Assembly (NCBI GenBank): GCA_044464225.1
Contig: JBIQLN010000008.1
Span: forward strand, 1-64,000
Reading direction: 5' to 3'
DNA from: 66-474 sp044464225
GTDB lineage: Bacteria; Pseudomonadota; Gammaproteobacteria; Xanthomonadales; Rhodanobacteraceae
Length of the DNA: 64,000 nucleotides
Below are positions 49,682 to 58,994 of this stretch, piece after piece. The translations under genes were made by a program, and so were the position numbers. Every line of letters begins with the position of its first letter. Position 1 is the first letter of the stretch. Below the pieces are notes generated by a model that saw only the letters and a program-made list of their open reading frames with translations, did not search any database and was not told the DNA's origin.

Positions 49682-51130
49682 TCACTTGCGCAACCGACTG
49701 TGCCGATAGCCGTAGCCGAAATAGATGATGAAGCCCAGCAGTGTCCACAAACCCATCAGTGTCCAGTTGTACCAGTTCTCCCAGTACAACAGCATCAGGC
49801 AGCTCAGCACGCCGAGCGTGCACGTGGCGCGCGCCCACGGCACGCGGAAAGTGCGCGGCAGGTCCGGACGGGTATAGCGCAGGATCAACACGCCCGCGCA
49901 GACCGCGACGAATGCCAGCAGCGTACCCATCGAAACCAGGTCGCCCAGCACGTCCAGCGGGAACAGGGCCGCCAGCAGCGCGATGCCGGTGCCGGTGATC
50001 AGCGTGTTGATGTGCGGCGTGCGGTAGCGTGGATGCAGCCGGGCGAATACCGGGGGCAGCATGCCATCACGGCCCATGATCATGAAGATGCGCGGCTGCG
50101 CGATGATCATCACCAGCACCACGGACCCGAGCCCCAGCAGGGCGCCGATCTCCACCAGCCAGCGCAGCCAGTTGAGTTGCGGATGCGCGGCCACCGCCGT
50201 GACCACCGGCTCGGCCGTGCCGAGTTGCGCGAACGGGATCAAACCCGTCAGCACGGCCGCCATCGCCACGTACAGCACCGTGCAGACGGCCAGTGACGCC
50301 AGCGTGCCGATCGGCAGGTCGCGTTGCGGATTCTTGGCTTCCTGCGCGGCGGTGGAAGTGGCCTCGAAACCGATGTAGGCGAAGAACACCAGCGTGGCCG
50401 CGCGCATGATGCCGCCCCAGCCGTATTTCTCCGGGCCTTCGGCGGGCGGGATGAACGGATGCCACAGATCCGGATTCACGTAGTGCCAGCCGGCCACGAT
50501 CACGATCACGATCAGGGTGACCTTCAGGAGCACGATCGCATTGTTGACGCCGCTGGATTCGCGGATGCCGACGTAGCAAAGCCACGTCAGCAACAGCACC
50601 AGGATGACCGCCGGCAGGTTGAACAGTGCACCGGTGACCACGAGGTGCTTGTCCACGAACGCAATCGGCGCGTTGGTGAGCACGTCGGGCAGATCAAACC
50701 CCAAATGCCGAACCAGGCTCTTGAAATAGCCGGTCCAGCTCACCGCCACCGCCGACGCCGAGACCCCGTATTCCAGCACCATGTTCCAGCCGATGAACCA
50801 TGCGGCGAACTCGCCGAGCGTGGCATACGCGTAGGAATACGAGCTGCCCGACATCGGGATCAGCGTCGCGAACTCCGCGTAGCACAGCGCCGTAAAGCTG
50901 CAGACGACGGCGGCGATCACGAACGACAGCAACACCGCCGGGCCGGCGTGTTCAGCCGCGGCCTGCCCCGTGATCACGAAGATGCCGCCGCCGATCACGG
51001 CGCCGATGCCCAGCGCCGTGAGGCCCCATGGCCCCAGCGTACGCCGCAACTGCACCCCGTCGCTGGCGTCGGCGGTGGGCGCGCTTTCGCCGACGGGCTT
51101 GCGCGCCAGCAACTGCCCGAGGATGGTCAC
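49682..51130 (-). CDS. APC family amino-acid permease (second of tandem pair)
   Basis: 482 aa with about 12 membrane helices. The APC signature GIGAVIGGGIFVITGQAA opens the first helix; FFAYIGFEATSTAAQEAKNPQRDLP is the consensus loop. It resembles CAT-type cationic amino-acid permeases. The GTG at 51130 has a strong GGAGGGG upstream and begins TILGQLLARKP; longer ATG starts would lack this. A terminator separates it from the upstream permease. Confidence 0.87.
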   Translation of the reverse strand: MTILGQLLARKPVGESAPTADASDGVQLRRTLGPWGLTALGIGAVIGGGIFVITGQAAAEHAGPAVLLSFVIAAVVCSFTALCYAEFATLIPMSGSSYSYAYATLGEFAAWFIGWNMVLEYGVSASAVAVSWTGYFKSLVRHLGFDLPDVLTNAPIAFVDKHLVVTGALFNLPAVILVLLLTWLCYVGIRESSGVNNAIVLLKVTLIVIVIVAGWHYVNPDLWHPFIPPAEGPEKYGWGGIMRAATLVFFAYIGFEATSTAAQEAKNPQRDLPIGTLASLAVCTVLYVAMAAVLTGLIPFAQLGTAEPVVTAVAAHPQLNWLRWLVEIGALLGLGSVVLVMIIAQPRIFMIMGRDGMLPPVFARLHPRYRTPHINTLITGTGIALLAALFPLDVLGDLVSMGTLLAFVAVCAGVLILRYTRPDLPRTFRVPWARATCTLGVLSCLMLLYWENWYNWTLMGLWTLLGFIIYFGYGYRHSRLRK

Positions 51131-51167
51131 CGCGTTCCCCTCCGCACGCGCGATGCACATGCCGACG

Positions 51168-51197
51168 AAAAAACCGGGCGAGCCGCAAGGCTCGCCC
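51168..51197 (-). terminator. Rho-independent terminator between the two permease genes
   Basis: On the minus strand, GGGCGAGCC and GGCTCGCCC form a perfect 9-bp stem with a TTGC loop, followed by GG and six T. It lies just after the stop of the first permease (51213) and before the start of the second (51130). Confidence 0.8.
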
Positions 51198-51212
51198 TGA
51201 AACATTGCGTCG

Positions 51213-52745
51213 TCACACCACGTCGTCCAAGGCGTGGGTGATCTGCTCCGGCGACATCTGGCTGCGCTTGTAGCCGTAGAGGCGGTAGAAGATCAGCCCG
51301 ATCACGGCCCACGCCAGGAACACGACCTTGGCCACGATGCTGAGGTTGACGAACAGCAGCAGGCATCCGGCGACGGCCAGCGGGCACACGATCCAAACCA
51401 GCGGCGTCCGGAACGGGCGCTTGCGGCCGGGCTGGGTGCGGCGCAGGACCATCACGCCCACCGAGACCATCGCGAAGGCGAGCAGCGTGCCGGCATTCGA
51501 AGTGTCGGCCAGCTTGCCGACCGGGAACAGCGCCGCGCACAGCGACACCACGCCGCCGGTGACGTAGGTGATCACGTGCGGCGTGAAGAAGCGCGGGTGC
51601 ACCTTCGAGAACATGTTCGGCAGCAGCCCGTCGCGTGACATCGTGAAGAAGATGCGGGTCTGGCCGAACATCATCATCAGGATGACCGACGGCAGCGCCA
51701 CGATCGCCGCGAGCTCGATCATGACGGCGACCTTCGGGTGCCCGAGCGTGCTCATCACTTGCGCCAGCGGTTCACGGCTGCACACCAATGCCTGCGAATT
51801 GCCGCAGGCCGCCGCGAAGGCGGGCGTGCCCGGGTCCAGGACGGCGCCGGTCGCACTCGTGAGCGGCTGTGCGCCGACCGAACCCGCCGCGCCGTAGCCC
51901 ACCAGCAGGTAGAAAAGGGTGCAGATCGCCAGGGCGGCGATCAGCCCGATCGGAACGTTGCGATTGGGATTGCGGGTTTCCTCGGCGGCGGTGGAGACCG
52001 CGTCGAACCCGACGTAGGCGAAGAAGATGGATGCCGCTGCACCCAGCACGCCGATGCCGTTGCTGCCCACCGGGTTGCCCCAGCCGGTCGGCAGGAACGG
52101 ATGCAGGTTGGCGTTCTTCACGGCGGGCACGGCAATGATGATGAACACCGTCAGCGCGATGATCTTGATCGCCACCAGCACCGCGTTCACCCGCGCGCTC
52201 TTGGAGGTGCCGATCACCAGCAGGCCGGTGACCGCCAGGCCGATCAGGAACGCCAGCAGGTTGAACCCGCCGCCCAGCGTCGGGCCGACTTGCAGCCAGT
52301 GCGGAAGCGACAATGCGCCCGGTTCGACCAGTCCGAAGACGCCGCTGTTCAGCAAGCCATTGACATAGCCCGCCCAGCCGACGCACACGGCCGTCGCGCC
52401 GATCGCGTATTCCAGCACCAGCGCCCAGCCGACGATCCAGGCGATCAGTTCGCCCATCACGCCGTAGGTATACGTGTACGCCGAACCGGAAACCGGCACC
52501 ATCGCCGCGAGTTCGGCATAGGCCAGTGCGGCCAGTCCGCACACCACGGCTGCGATCACGAACGAAACCATCATGCCGGGGCCGGCTTTCTGGGCGGCTT
52601 CCGCGGTCAACACGAAGATGCCGGTGCCGATCACCGCGCCGATGCCGAGCAAGGTCAGTTGGATGGGTCCCAACTGACGTTTCAGCGATTTCTTTTCGGC
52701 TGTCGCGAGAATCTGTTCAAGCGGCTTCACACGCCAGAAGATCAT
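51213..52745 (-). CDS. APC family amino-acid permease (first of tandem pair)
   Basis: 510 aa, about 12-13 membrane helices. GIGAVIGTGIFVLTAEAAQ and FFAYVGFDAVSTAAEETRNPNRNVP match the same APC group as its neighbour, so the two arose by duplication. It differs by a Cys-containing external loop (about 350-380). The ATG at 52745 follows GGGAG by six bases. A -35/-10 pair lies 130 bp upstream. Confidence 0.88.
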   Translation of the reverse strand: MIFWRVKPLEQILATAEKKSLKRQLGPIQLTLLGIGAVIGTGIFVLTAEAAQKAGPGMMVSFVIAAVVCGLAALAYAELAAMVPVSGSAYTYTYGVMGELIAWIVGWALVLEYAIGATAVCVGWAGYVNGLLNSGVFGLVEPGALSLPHWLQVGPTLGGGFNLLAFLIGLAVTGLLVIGTSKSARVNAVLVAIKIIALTVFIIIAVPAVKNANLHPFLPTGWGNPVGSNGIGVLGAAASIFFAYVGFDAVSTAAEETRNPNRNVPIGLIAALAICTLFYLLVGYGAAGSVGAQPLTSATGAVLDPGTPAFAAACGNSQALVCSREPLAQVMSTLGHPKVAVMIELAAIVALPSVILMMMFGQTRIFFTMSRDGLLPNMFSKVHPRFFTPHVITYVTGGVVSLCAALFPVGKLADTSNAGTLLAFAMVSVGVMVLRRTQPGRKRPFRTPLVWIVCPLAVAGCLLLFVNLSIVAKVVFLAWAVIGLIFYRLYGYKRSQMSPEQITHALDDVV

Positions 52746-52874
52746 TTGTGCTCCCAAATCACGTCGGGTCCGCGGCGGGGGAACCGTGGGCGGGCACACC
52801 CTGCGCCCCAGATGGATCCGCCGACGCTTCCCCTCGAAGCGGTGCGGGCTCGCGCCGTGGCACAAGCGCCCCGT

Positions 52875-52903
52875 ACCATACTTGCGCTTTTATTCCGCCA
52901 CAA
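52875..52903 (-). promoter_or_regulatory. Predicted promoter of the first APC permease
   Basis: On the minus strand TTGTGG (52903-52898) and TATGGT (52880-52875) are spaced by 17 bp, leaving a leader of about 120 nt before the ATG at 52745. Confidence 0.45.
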
Positions 52904-52939
52904 GCGCCGGAAGGCACCTCCACGGGGTTTCGCGAAGCC

Positions 52940-53503
52940 TCAGGCTCTGCCCGCGAATTCCCCCGTCAACGTGTTGACCCACACCTTCTCGCCGGTGGTG
53001 ATGTATTCAGGTACCTGGATTTCGATGCCCGTGTCGAGTTTGGCGGGCTTGGTTCGCTTGGTTGCCGACGCGCCCTTCAGTTCCGGCGCGGTGTCGACGA
53101 CGGTCAGCGCGACGCTGGTGGGCACCTGCAGCGCCACCGGTGCATCATCGATCAGCTGCACATAGTAGCCTTCGACACCGTCCATGATGTAGGCCGCGCT
53201 CTCGCCGAGGATCTCGGGATCGAGCATGTAGGGCGTGTAGTCTTCGGCATCCAGGAACACGAAGGCGTCGCCGTCCCGGTACGAATAATTCACCGCGCGT
53301 CGCGTCAGTTCCATTTCCTTCAGGTCGTCGTCGGCACGCAGACTCAGGTCGAACTTGCGCCCGCCCGGAATCGAATACAGCGTGAAGCGGAAGGTGACGT
53401 TGCCCCCGCGTGCGGTCGGCGCGCTGCGTTCGAGGTCGCGCACCTGGTACACGGTGCCTTCGTGTTCGACCACGTTGCCTTTCTTGATGTCGGAAGCTTT
53501 CAT
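52940..53503 (-). CDS. efpL: Elongation factor P-like protein EfpL (YeiP)
   Basis: 187 aa, three beta-barrel domains like EF-P. The loop that carries the modified Lys in EF-P reads RSAPTARGGNVTF here, the Arg form typical of EfpL/YeiP, and the C-terminus VPEYITTGEKVWVNTLTGEF is conserved. It helps ribosomes pass proline-rich or other stalling motifs. The ATG at 53503 opens MKASDIKKG. Confidence 0.9.
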   Translation of the reverse strand: MKASDIKKGNVVEHEGTVYQVRDLERSAPTARGGNVTFRFTLYSIPGGRKFDLSLRADDDLKEMELTRRAVNYSYRDGDAFVFLDAEDYTPYMLDPEILGESAAYIMDGVEGYYVQLIDDAPVALQVPTSVALTVVDTAPELKGASATKRTKPAKLDTGIEIQVPEYITTGEKVWVNTLTGEFAGRA

Positions 53504-53523
53504 TGGGATAGGGAGTCTCGTGA

Positions 53524-53547
53524 CCGGGATTCGTGATCCGGGATTCG
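53524..53547. repeat. Short tandem direct repeat
   Basis: CCGGGATTCG occurs at 53524-53533 and again at 53538-53547, a 14-bp period, in the gap upstream of efpL. Similar GGGATTCG runs are common between genes in this lineage; no function is evident. Confidence 0.5.
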
Positions 53548-53711
53548 GGGAAACGTCACTTTGGTCGTTCAGGAAGGGCGCAGCCGCTGTCCGGAATCCA
53601 TTTCGATCTTGTTGTTGGCGCCGACGAGCGTTGGTGCAGGCGCGCCGGAACGGCAGGCGGTTTTCATCCCGGCGACCTTCCAGGCCTGTGCCGGGTGGGT
53701 TCCAGCGTTGG

Positions 53712-54479
53712 CTATTTGGGTTGCAGCCGCACCGCGCCATCCAGCCGGATCACGCTGCCGTTGAGGTAGCGATTGCCGATGATGAACGCCACTGTTTCCG
53801 CGAATTCAGCTGGTTTGCCGAGGCGCGAGGGAAACGGAATGGATGCGGAAAGCGATTCCTGCACCTGTGGTGGCATGCCGTCCACCATCGGTGTCCAGAA
53901 GATGCCAGGCGCAATGGTCATCACGCGGATGCCGAAGCGTGAAAGTTCGCGCGCCATGGGCAGGGTCATCCCGACTACGCCGCCTTTCGAGGCGGAGTAT
54001 GCGGCCTGGCCGATCTGGCCTTCATAGGCGGCAACCGACGCGGTGTTGACGATCACGCCGCGCTCGCCGTCTTCGCCTGGTTCGTTCGCCTGCATCAGCG
54101 CCGCGCCCGCCTTGGCGACGTTGAAGCTGCCGATCAGGTTCACCATCACCGTGGCCTGGAATTGCGCGAGTTTCATGGGGCCTTCCTTGCCCAGCACGCG
54201 ACCTGCGCCCAGGATGCCGGCGCAATTCATCACCATGTTCAGCCCGCCCATGAAATCGCGTGCGGCGGCGACATTGGCGATCACGTTTTCTTCGCTGGTG
54301 ACATCGGTCCTGAAGAACTGTCCGGCGTTGCCCAGTTCCCTGGCGGCGGCCTGGCCTTTTTCCTCGTTGACATCGAGCAGTGCGGCCTTGCCGCCGTGTG
54401 CGGCGATGTGTTGCGCGACCGCATGGCCGAGCCCGGATGCGCCGCCGGTGACGACGGCCTTGACCTGATCGAGTTGCAT
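53712..54479 (-). CDS. SDR family dehydrogenase (3-hydroxyacyl-CoA dehydrogenase type 2-like)
   Basis: 255 aa. Cofactor motif VTGGASGLGHAVA, MNCAGI and catalytic Tyr-Lys in AAYSASKGGVVG. Sequence pattern (IAPGIFWTPMVDGMP and the C-terminal NGSVIRLDGAVRLQP) fits HSD17B10-like 3-hydroxyacyl-CoA dehydrogenases of branched-chain and fatty-acid degradation. It is in the catabolic block with HMG-CoA lyase. The ATG at 54479 gives the family-like start. Confidence 0.87.
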   Translation of the reverse strand: MQLDQVKAVVTGGASGLGHAVAQHIAAHGGKAALLDVNEEKGQAAARELGNAGQFFRTDVTSEENVIANVAAARDFMGGLNMVMNCAGILGAGRVLGKEGPMKLAQFQATVMVNLIGSFNVAKAGAALMQANEPGEDGERGVIVNTASVAAYEGQIGQAAYSASKGGVVGMTLPMARELSRFGIRVMTIAPGIFWTPMVDGMPPQVQESLSASIPFPSRLGKPAEFAETVAFIIGNRYLNGSVIRLDGAVRLQPK

Positions 54480-54534
54480 GCGCGTGGTTCCCGAGTGCAA
54501 ACCGGCGATTGTAGGGGAGCCGCGCCCGGACCGA

Positions 54535-55050
54535 CTACAGGTTGCGAATGAACCAGCGATCGCACCCGTGATGGCCGGTGCTCCCCATGGGCGCGCAAAG
54601 GGGCGTGAACCCCTGCTTGCGGTAGAGTGCCTGCGCCGCGTCCATCCCCGTCAGGGTTTCGAGGTAGCAGCGCCTGAAGCCGAACCTTCGTGCCGTTTCG
54701 AGGCAACGGGTGATCATCGCGCTGCCGGCGCCGCGGCCGCGCGCCTGCGGCAGGAAATACATCTTGCGCAATTCGCACACGTCGGCCTCACCGTTTTCCA
54801 GCGGCGCCACGCCACCGCCGCCCACGACGCGGCCATCGACTTCGACCACGAAATAGGCACTGCGGGGTTTCGCATACGTCGCGCACATCGCGTCCACTTC
54901 GGCGTCGTGGATCGCAAAGCCTTCGCCGTCGGCACCGAACTCGGGCATCACGGCGCGGATGATCGCGGCGACGGCGGCGTCGTCGCCCGGTTCGATGGGG
55001 CGAAGAAGAAAACCGGGGTCAGGGTGCACTTTTCCTCCACGGCTGTTCAT
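54535..55050 (-). CDS. GNAT family N-acetyltransferase
   Basis: 171 aa. FLLRPIEPGDDAAVAAIIR is the usual N-terminus; the acetyl-CoA site is in LPQARGRGAGSAMI and the end ALYRKQGFTPL is typical. Substrate unknown. It lies between HMG-CoA lyase and the SDR gene with short gaps. Confidence 0.85.
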   Translation of the reverse strand: MNSRGGKVHPDPGFLLRPIEPGDDAAVAAIIRAVMPEFGADGEGFAIHDAEVDAMCATYAKPRSAYFVVEVDGRVVGGGGVAPLENGEADVCELRKMYFLPQARGRGAGSAMITRCLETARRFGFRRCYLETLTGMDAAQALYRKQGFTPLCAPMGSTGHHGCDRWFIRNL

Positions 55051-55088
55051 CGTGCGGCCATCCCGAAAAGTGCCCCCCGACCCGGTTT

Positions 55089-55985
55089 TCATTCGCCCAT
55101 CCGGGCGCGCGTGACCCGACTGGACGTGGGCTTGCCGAGCTGCTTCGCCAGCCACCAACCGGTTTCCACCAGCTTGTCGAGGTCGACACCAGTCTCGATG
55201 CCCATGCCCTGCAGCATGTAGGCGACATCCTCGCTGGCGACATTGCCGGTGGCGCCTTTCGCATAGGGGCACCCGCCGGTGCCGGAAACGGAACTGTCCA
55301 CGACCCGCACGCCTTCTTCGAGGCACACCAGGATGTTCGCGAGTGCCTGGTCGTAGGTGTCGTGGAAGTGCACGGCCAGCGCCTTCATCGGGACTTCGTG
55401 CGAGACCGCGTGAAGCATCGCACGCGCCTTCACCGGCGTGCCGACGCCGATCGTGTCACCCAGCGAAATCTCGTCGCAGCCAAGCTCGTAAAGGCGCCTG
55501 GAAACACGCACCACATCGCTGACGGGCACCTCGCCCTGGTAAGGGCAACCAAGCACCGTGGACACGTAGCCGCGCACGCGCACGCCTTCCGCACGTGCGC
55601 GTTCCAGCACCGGGCGGAAGCGCTCGATCGATTCATCGATCGAGGCGTTGATGTTCTTCTGGTTGAAGGCTTCGCTTGCCGCGGTGAACACCGCGATGCT
55701 GGTGACGCCGGCGGCGCGCGCACGATCGTAGCCCTGCATGTTCGGCACCAGCGCGGGGTAGTCGACACCCGGTTTGCGGCTGATGCCGGCGTAGACATCT
55801 TCGGCGTCCGCGAGCTGCGGCACCCACTTCGGGCTGACGAAACTGGTCGCCTCGATCGTTTTCAGGCCGCACGCGGAAAGACGATCGATCAGTTCGATCT
55901 TGACGTGCGTCGGAACGACGGTTTTCTCGTTCTGCAAACCGTCGCGGGCGCCGACTTCCACGATGCGAACGTGATTGGGGAACAT
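55089..55985 (-). CDS. mvaB: Hydroxymethylglutaryl-CoA lyase
   Basis: 298 aa. Splits HMG-CoA to acetoacetate and acetyl-CoA, the last step of leucine catabolism (LiuE role). Conserved: EVGARDGLQNEK, the metal ligands HFHDTYDQA, and the catalytic Cys in GTGGCPYAKGATGN. A 9-bp inverted repeat includes the start codon (55983-55991 with 56034-56042). Confidence 0.94.
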   Translation of the reverse strand: MFPNHVRIVEVGARDGLQNEKTVVPTHVKIELIDRLSACGLKTIEATSFVSPKWVPQLADAEDVYAGISRKPGVDYPALVPNMQGYDRARAAGVTSIAVFTAASEAFNQKNINASIDESIERFRPVLERARAEGVRVRGYVSTVLGCPYQGEVPVSDVVRVSRRLYELGCDEISLGDTIGVGTPVKARAMLHAVSHEVPMKALAVHFHDTYDQALANILVCLEEGVRVVDSSVSGTGGCPYAKGATGNVASEDVAYMLQGMGIETGVDLDKLVETGWWLAKQLGKPTSSRVTRARMGE

Positions 55986-56042
55986 GCGCTGTCCGGTTCC
56001 GGGTGGCTGACGCGGTTGATGGCAAGATGATGTCAGCGCATG
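55983..56042 (-). promoter_or_regulatory. mvaB: Inverted repeat that includes the mvaB start codon
   Basis: CATGCGCTG (55983-55991) and CAGCGCATG (56034-56042) are perfect 9-bp arms 42 bp apart. On the minus strand the 3' arm contains the mvaB ATG, so pairing in the mRNA would hide the start codon. Confidence 0.4.
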
Positions 56043-56076
56043 CCGATTGCAAGGCGAGCGACCGGCACGGTTCCCG

Positions 56077-58068
56077 TCATTGGTCTTCGAAGCTGATCAA
56101 AACGACATCGGCTTCGACAAAATCACCGGCGGCAGCGCCGATGCTTCCGATGGTCCCCGCCCGCGGAGCCTTCAGCGACAATTCCATCTTCATGGCTTCC
56201 ATCACCAGCAGTTCCTGGCCGGCCTCCACCTTGTCGCCGGGGCTGGCCTTGATCACGACGACGCGTCCGGGCATCGGCGCGAGGACCTGGTTGCCCATGC
56301 TGCCGTCGCTGGTCTCCCAGGCGAAGGCGGGCACGCGGGCGAAGCGCCAGCGGACGCCGTTCGCATCGTGCAGCAACACCCGCGATGCGTCGGCGCGGAC
56401 ATGGAAGCGCATGGCCGCACCTTCGAAACGCGCGGCCAGGGTCCGGCCGTCCCAGACCGCGTCTTCGATGTCGCAGCACCCTCCCGTGCCGTGCAGGCGA
56501 TACGCGCCGGCATGCCCCCAGGCTTCGACCTCGAAGCGCTGCTCGTTCGCGGACAGGGCGACGAGGCGCTTGCCCGCGTGGCCGATGCGCCACGCGTCGG
56601 CGCGATTCCAGGGCGAGCATGGGTCGGCAGCATCACGCCGGGCATGGGCCTCGTCGTGCAGCAGCACCGCGACGGCCGCGGCGAACAGCGTGTGCGCATC
56701 GGGGGCGGCATCGCCGGCCACGAATTCGTCGAGGTGGCGGTCAAGATAGCCGGTGTCGATGCGGTGTTCGACGATGGCGGGATGCCGCACCAGCCTCTCA
56801 AGGAAGGCGATGTTTGATTTCGGGCCGGTGATCTCGCATGCAGCCAGCGCTTCGCGCATCCGTTGCAGCGCCGATGGGCGCTCGACATCCCACACGATCA
56901 GCTTCGCGATCATGGGGTCATAGAAGATCGTGACCGCATCGCCTTCGACCACGCCGCCGTCAAGGCGCACGTGCGTGGAAGGCTCCGGCAGTTGCAGGTG
57001 CGTGAGTTTGCCCGACCCCGGCAGGAAACCGTGATCGGGATCTTCCGCATACAGGCGCACTTCGATGGCATGGCCGCGCGACCGGACCTGTTCCTGCGTC
57101 AGCGGCAATGGCTGGCCATCCGCAACGCGCAGCTGCCACTCGACCAGATCGACTCCATGGGTCATTTCAGTGACCGGATGTTCGACCTGCAGGCGGGTGT
57201 TCATTTCCATGAAGTGAAAGTCGCCTTTGGGGCCGACGATGAATTCCACGGTGCCGGCGCCGACGTAGGCGACCGCCCGCGCCGCGGCGACTGCAGCTTC
57301 GCCCATGGCCGCACGCCGCTCGTCGTCGAGGAAAGGCGAGGGCGTTTCTTCCAGCACCTTCTGGTAGCGCCGCTGCGCCGAACATTCGCGCTCGTCGATG
57401 TGGATCACGTTGCCGAGGCGGTCGCCGAACACCTGGAATTCGATGTGGCGCGGATGCTCGATGTAGCGCTCCAGCAACATCGAGGCGTCGCCGAACGAGG
57501 CCTTCGCGATACGCTGCGCCGCCGCCAGGGCTTCCGGAAACTCAGCATCGCTGCGCACGATCTGCATGCCCTTGCCGCCGCCGCCGGCGGAAGGTTTGAT
57601 GATCAACGGGTAGCCGATCGCGTGCGCCTGCTGCGCCAGGAATGCACTGTCCTGATTGTCGCCGTCGTAACCCGGCACCAACGGCACTCCGTGCTTCGCC
57701 ATCAGGTGCTTGGCGGCGGCCTTCGAGCCCATCGCTTCGATGCTGGCGGGATCGGGCCCAATGAACACGATGCCGGCATCGACACAGGCGCGCGAGAACG
57801 CGGTGTTCTCGGAAAGGAATCCGTAGCCCGGATGGATTGCCTGTGCATCGGTCTTCCGTGCCACCTCGATGATTGCGTCACCGCGCAGGTAGGATTCATC
57901 CGGACGCGGCCCGCCGATCGGCCATGCTTCATCGGCAAGCCGGACGTGCTGCGCGCTCCTGTCCGCGTCCGAATACACCGCGATGGTGTGGATCCCGAGG
58001 CGGCGGCAGGTGCGGATGACGCGACAGGCGATCTCGCCGCGATTGGCGACCAGCACGCGCTCGAACAC
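56077..58068 (-). CDS. liuD: 3-methylcrotonyl-CoA carboxylase alpha subunit (biotin carboxylase + BCCP)
   Basis: 663 aa. An N-terminal biotin carboxylase (ATP-grasp, with KPSAGGGGKGMQIV and HIDERECSAQRRYQK) and a C-terminal biotinyl domain with the Lys in VMEAMKMELSLKAP. Context with HMG-CoA lyase and a methylglutaconyl-type hydratase favours methylcrotonyl-CoA carboxylase over propionyl- or acetyl-CoA carboxylase; the beta subunit (liuB) is not in the window. Start is GTG at 58068, sharing one base with the cupin stop. Confidence 0.88.
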   Translation of the reverse strand: MFERVLVANRGEIACRVIRTCRRLGIHTIAVYSDADRSAQHVRLADEAWPIGGPRPDESYLRGDAIIEVARKTDAQAIHPGYGFLSENTAFSRACVDAGIVFIGPDPASIEAMGSKAAAKHLMAKHGVPLVPGYDGDNQDSAFLAQQAHAIGYPLIIKPSAGGGGKGMQIVRSDAEFPEALAAAQRIAKASFGDASMLLERYIEHPRHIEFQVFGDRLGNVIHIDERECSAQRRYQKVLEETPSPFLDDERRAAMGEAAVAAARAVAYVGAGTVEFIVGPKGDFHFMEMNTRLQVEHPVTEMTHGVDLVEWQLRVADGQPLPLTQEQVRSRGHAIEVRLYAEDPDHGFLPGSGKLTHLQLPEPSTHVRLDGGVVEGDAVTIFYDPMIAKLIVWDVERPSALQRMREALAACEITGPKSNIAFLERLVRHPAIVEHRIDTGYLDRHLDEFVAGDAAPDAHTLFAAAVAVLLHDEAHARRDAADPCSPWNRADAWRIGHAGKRLVALSANEQRFEVEAWGHAGAYRLHGTGGCCDIEDAVWDGRTLAARFEGAAMRFHVRADASRVLLHDANGVRWRFARVPAFAWETSDGSMGNQVLAPMPGRVVVIKASPGDKVEAGQELLVMEAMKMELSLKAPRAGTIGSIGAAAGDFVEADVVLISFEDQ

Positions 58069-58604
58069 TATTCGCCCTCCCAGTAATCGCGTGCGTCCTC
58101 GTGCCGCGCGAGGTGCCGGAAGCGCATGCGGCGCCCGCTTTCATCGTCGGGCAAATCTTCATACACGCCGAACTTGCCCGAATCCGGGTATTCGCAAATC
58201 TCGATAGGCGCCATGGTGCTCACCGACAGATAGCGCATTTCGGCCTCGCCGGTGTTGATGATCTGGTGCGCGGTGTCCGGGCCGCCGGCAGGGCATGCGA
58301 CGATGTCGCCCGCGCGCAGCGGATGACGCGTATCGCCATAACGCAGTTCGCCGCTGCCCTCGAGGATGAAGAACATTTCCTCTTCCGCATGGTGGCTGTG
58401 GAAAGGACAGCTTCGCTTGCCCGGTGCAACCACGGTGAGGTTGTAGCCCAGCTTGCGGGCGCCGATGCGGCGTGAGATGTCGGCGCGGCGGATGTCGTAG
58501 TTGCCGGCGTTCGGACCCGTGGGCATGCGGGCGGGATCGGGCTGGCGAACTTCCAGATCTGCGAGGTTGACGAGGGGAGCGGCCATGGTTGTTCCCGGAC
58601 TCAT
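58068..58604 (-). CDS. Cupin domain-containing protein
   Basis: 178 aa. One cupin barrel with metal-type ligands in CPFHSHHAEEEMFFILEGSG and HQIINTGEAEMRYLS. Substrate unknown. The ATG at 58604 overlaps the VOC stop by 4 bp; a second ATG at 58586 is also plausible. It is directly upstream of liuD in the catabolic operon. Confidence 0.8.
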   Translation of the reverse strand: MSPGTTMAAPLVNLADLEVRQPDPARMPTGPNAGNYDIRRADISRRIGARKLGYNLTVVAPGKRSCPFHSHHAEEEMFFILEGSGELRYGDTRHPLRAGDIVACPAGGPDTAHQIINTGEAEMRYLSVSTMAPIEICEYPDSGKFGVYEDLPDDESGRRMRFRHLARHEDARDYWEGE

Positions 58605-58990
58605 GCGGGTGCGTGGCAGACGGCTTCGATGTTGTGGCCGTCGGGATCCAGCACGAACGCCGCGTAGTAGTGTTGGTGATAATGCGGGCGCAGGCCGGGC
58701 CCGCCGTTGTCGCGCCCGCCGGCCGCCAGCGCGGCCCGGTGGAATGCATCCACGTCGGCGCGGGTTTTGGCGGCGAACGCGATGTGGAACCGGCCACGGA
58801 CCATGCCCTCGCCATCGCCGATCCAGAAGTAAGGCTTGCCGTTGTCGCCGAACCCGGCGTGCGAACTGCCACCGGTTTGCTCGGCGGTCACTTCCGTCAC
58901 GATGCCGATGCCGAGCGGTTCCAGCACCGCCAGGTAGAACTTCCTGCTGTTGAGGAAATGGGAAACCGGAAATCCGATGTGATCGATCAT
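58601..58990 (-). CDS. VOC family protein (glyoxalase/dioxygenase fold)
   Basis: 129 aa. One vicinal-oxygen-chelate domain: IDHIGFPVSHFLNSRKFY with the first His ligand, PHYHQHYYAAFVLDPDGHNIE at the end. Function unknown. It is between the hydratase (4-bp gap) and the cupin (4-bp overlap). Confidence 0.82.
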   Translation of the reverse strand: MIDHIGFPVSHFLNSRKFYLAVLEPLGIGIVTEVTAEQTGGSSHAGFGDNGKPYFWIGDGEGMVRGRFHIAFAAKTRADVDAFHRAALAAGGRDNGGPGLRPHYHQHYYAAFVLDPDGHNIEAVCHAPA

Positions 58991-58994
58991 CGCT

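Noticed and set aside
52526..53536. 336-codon plus-strand frame opposite the permease and efpL genes
   Set aside because: No domain, out of frame with any known product, and fully antisense to well-supported genes.
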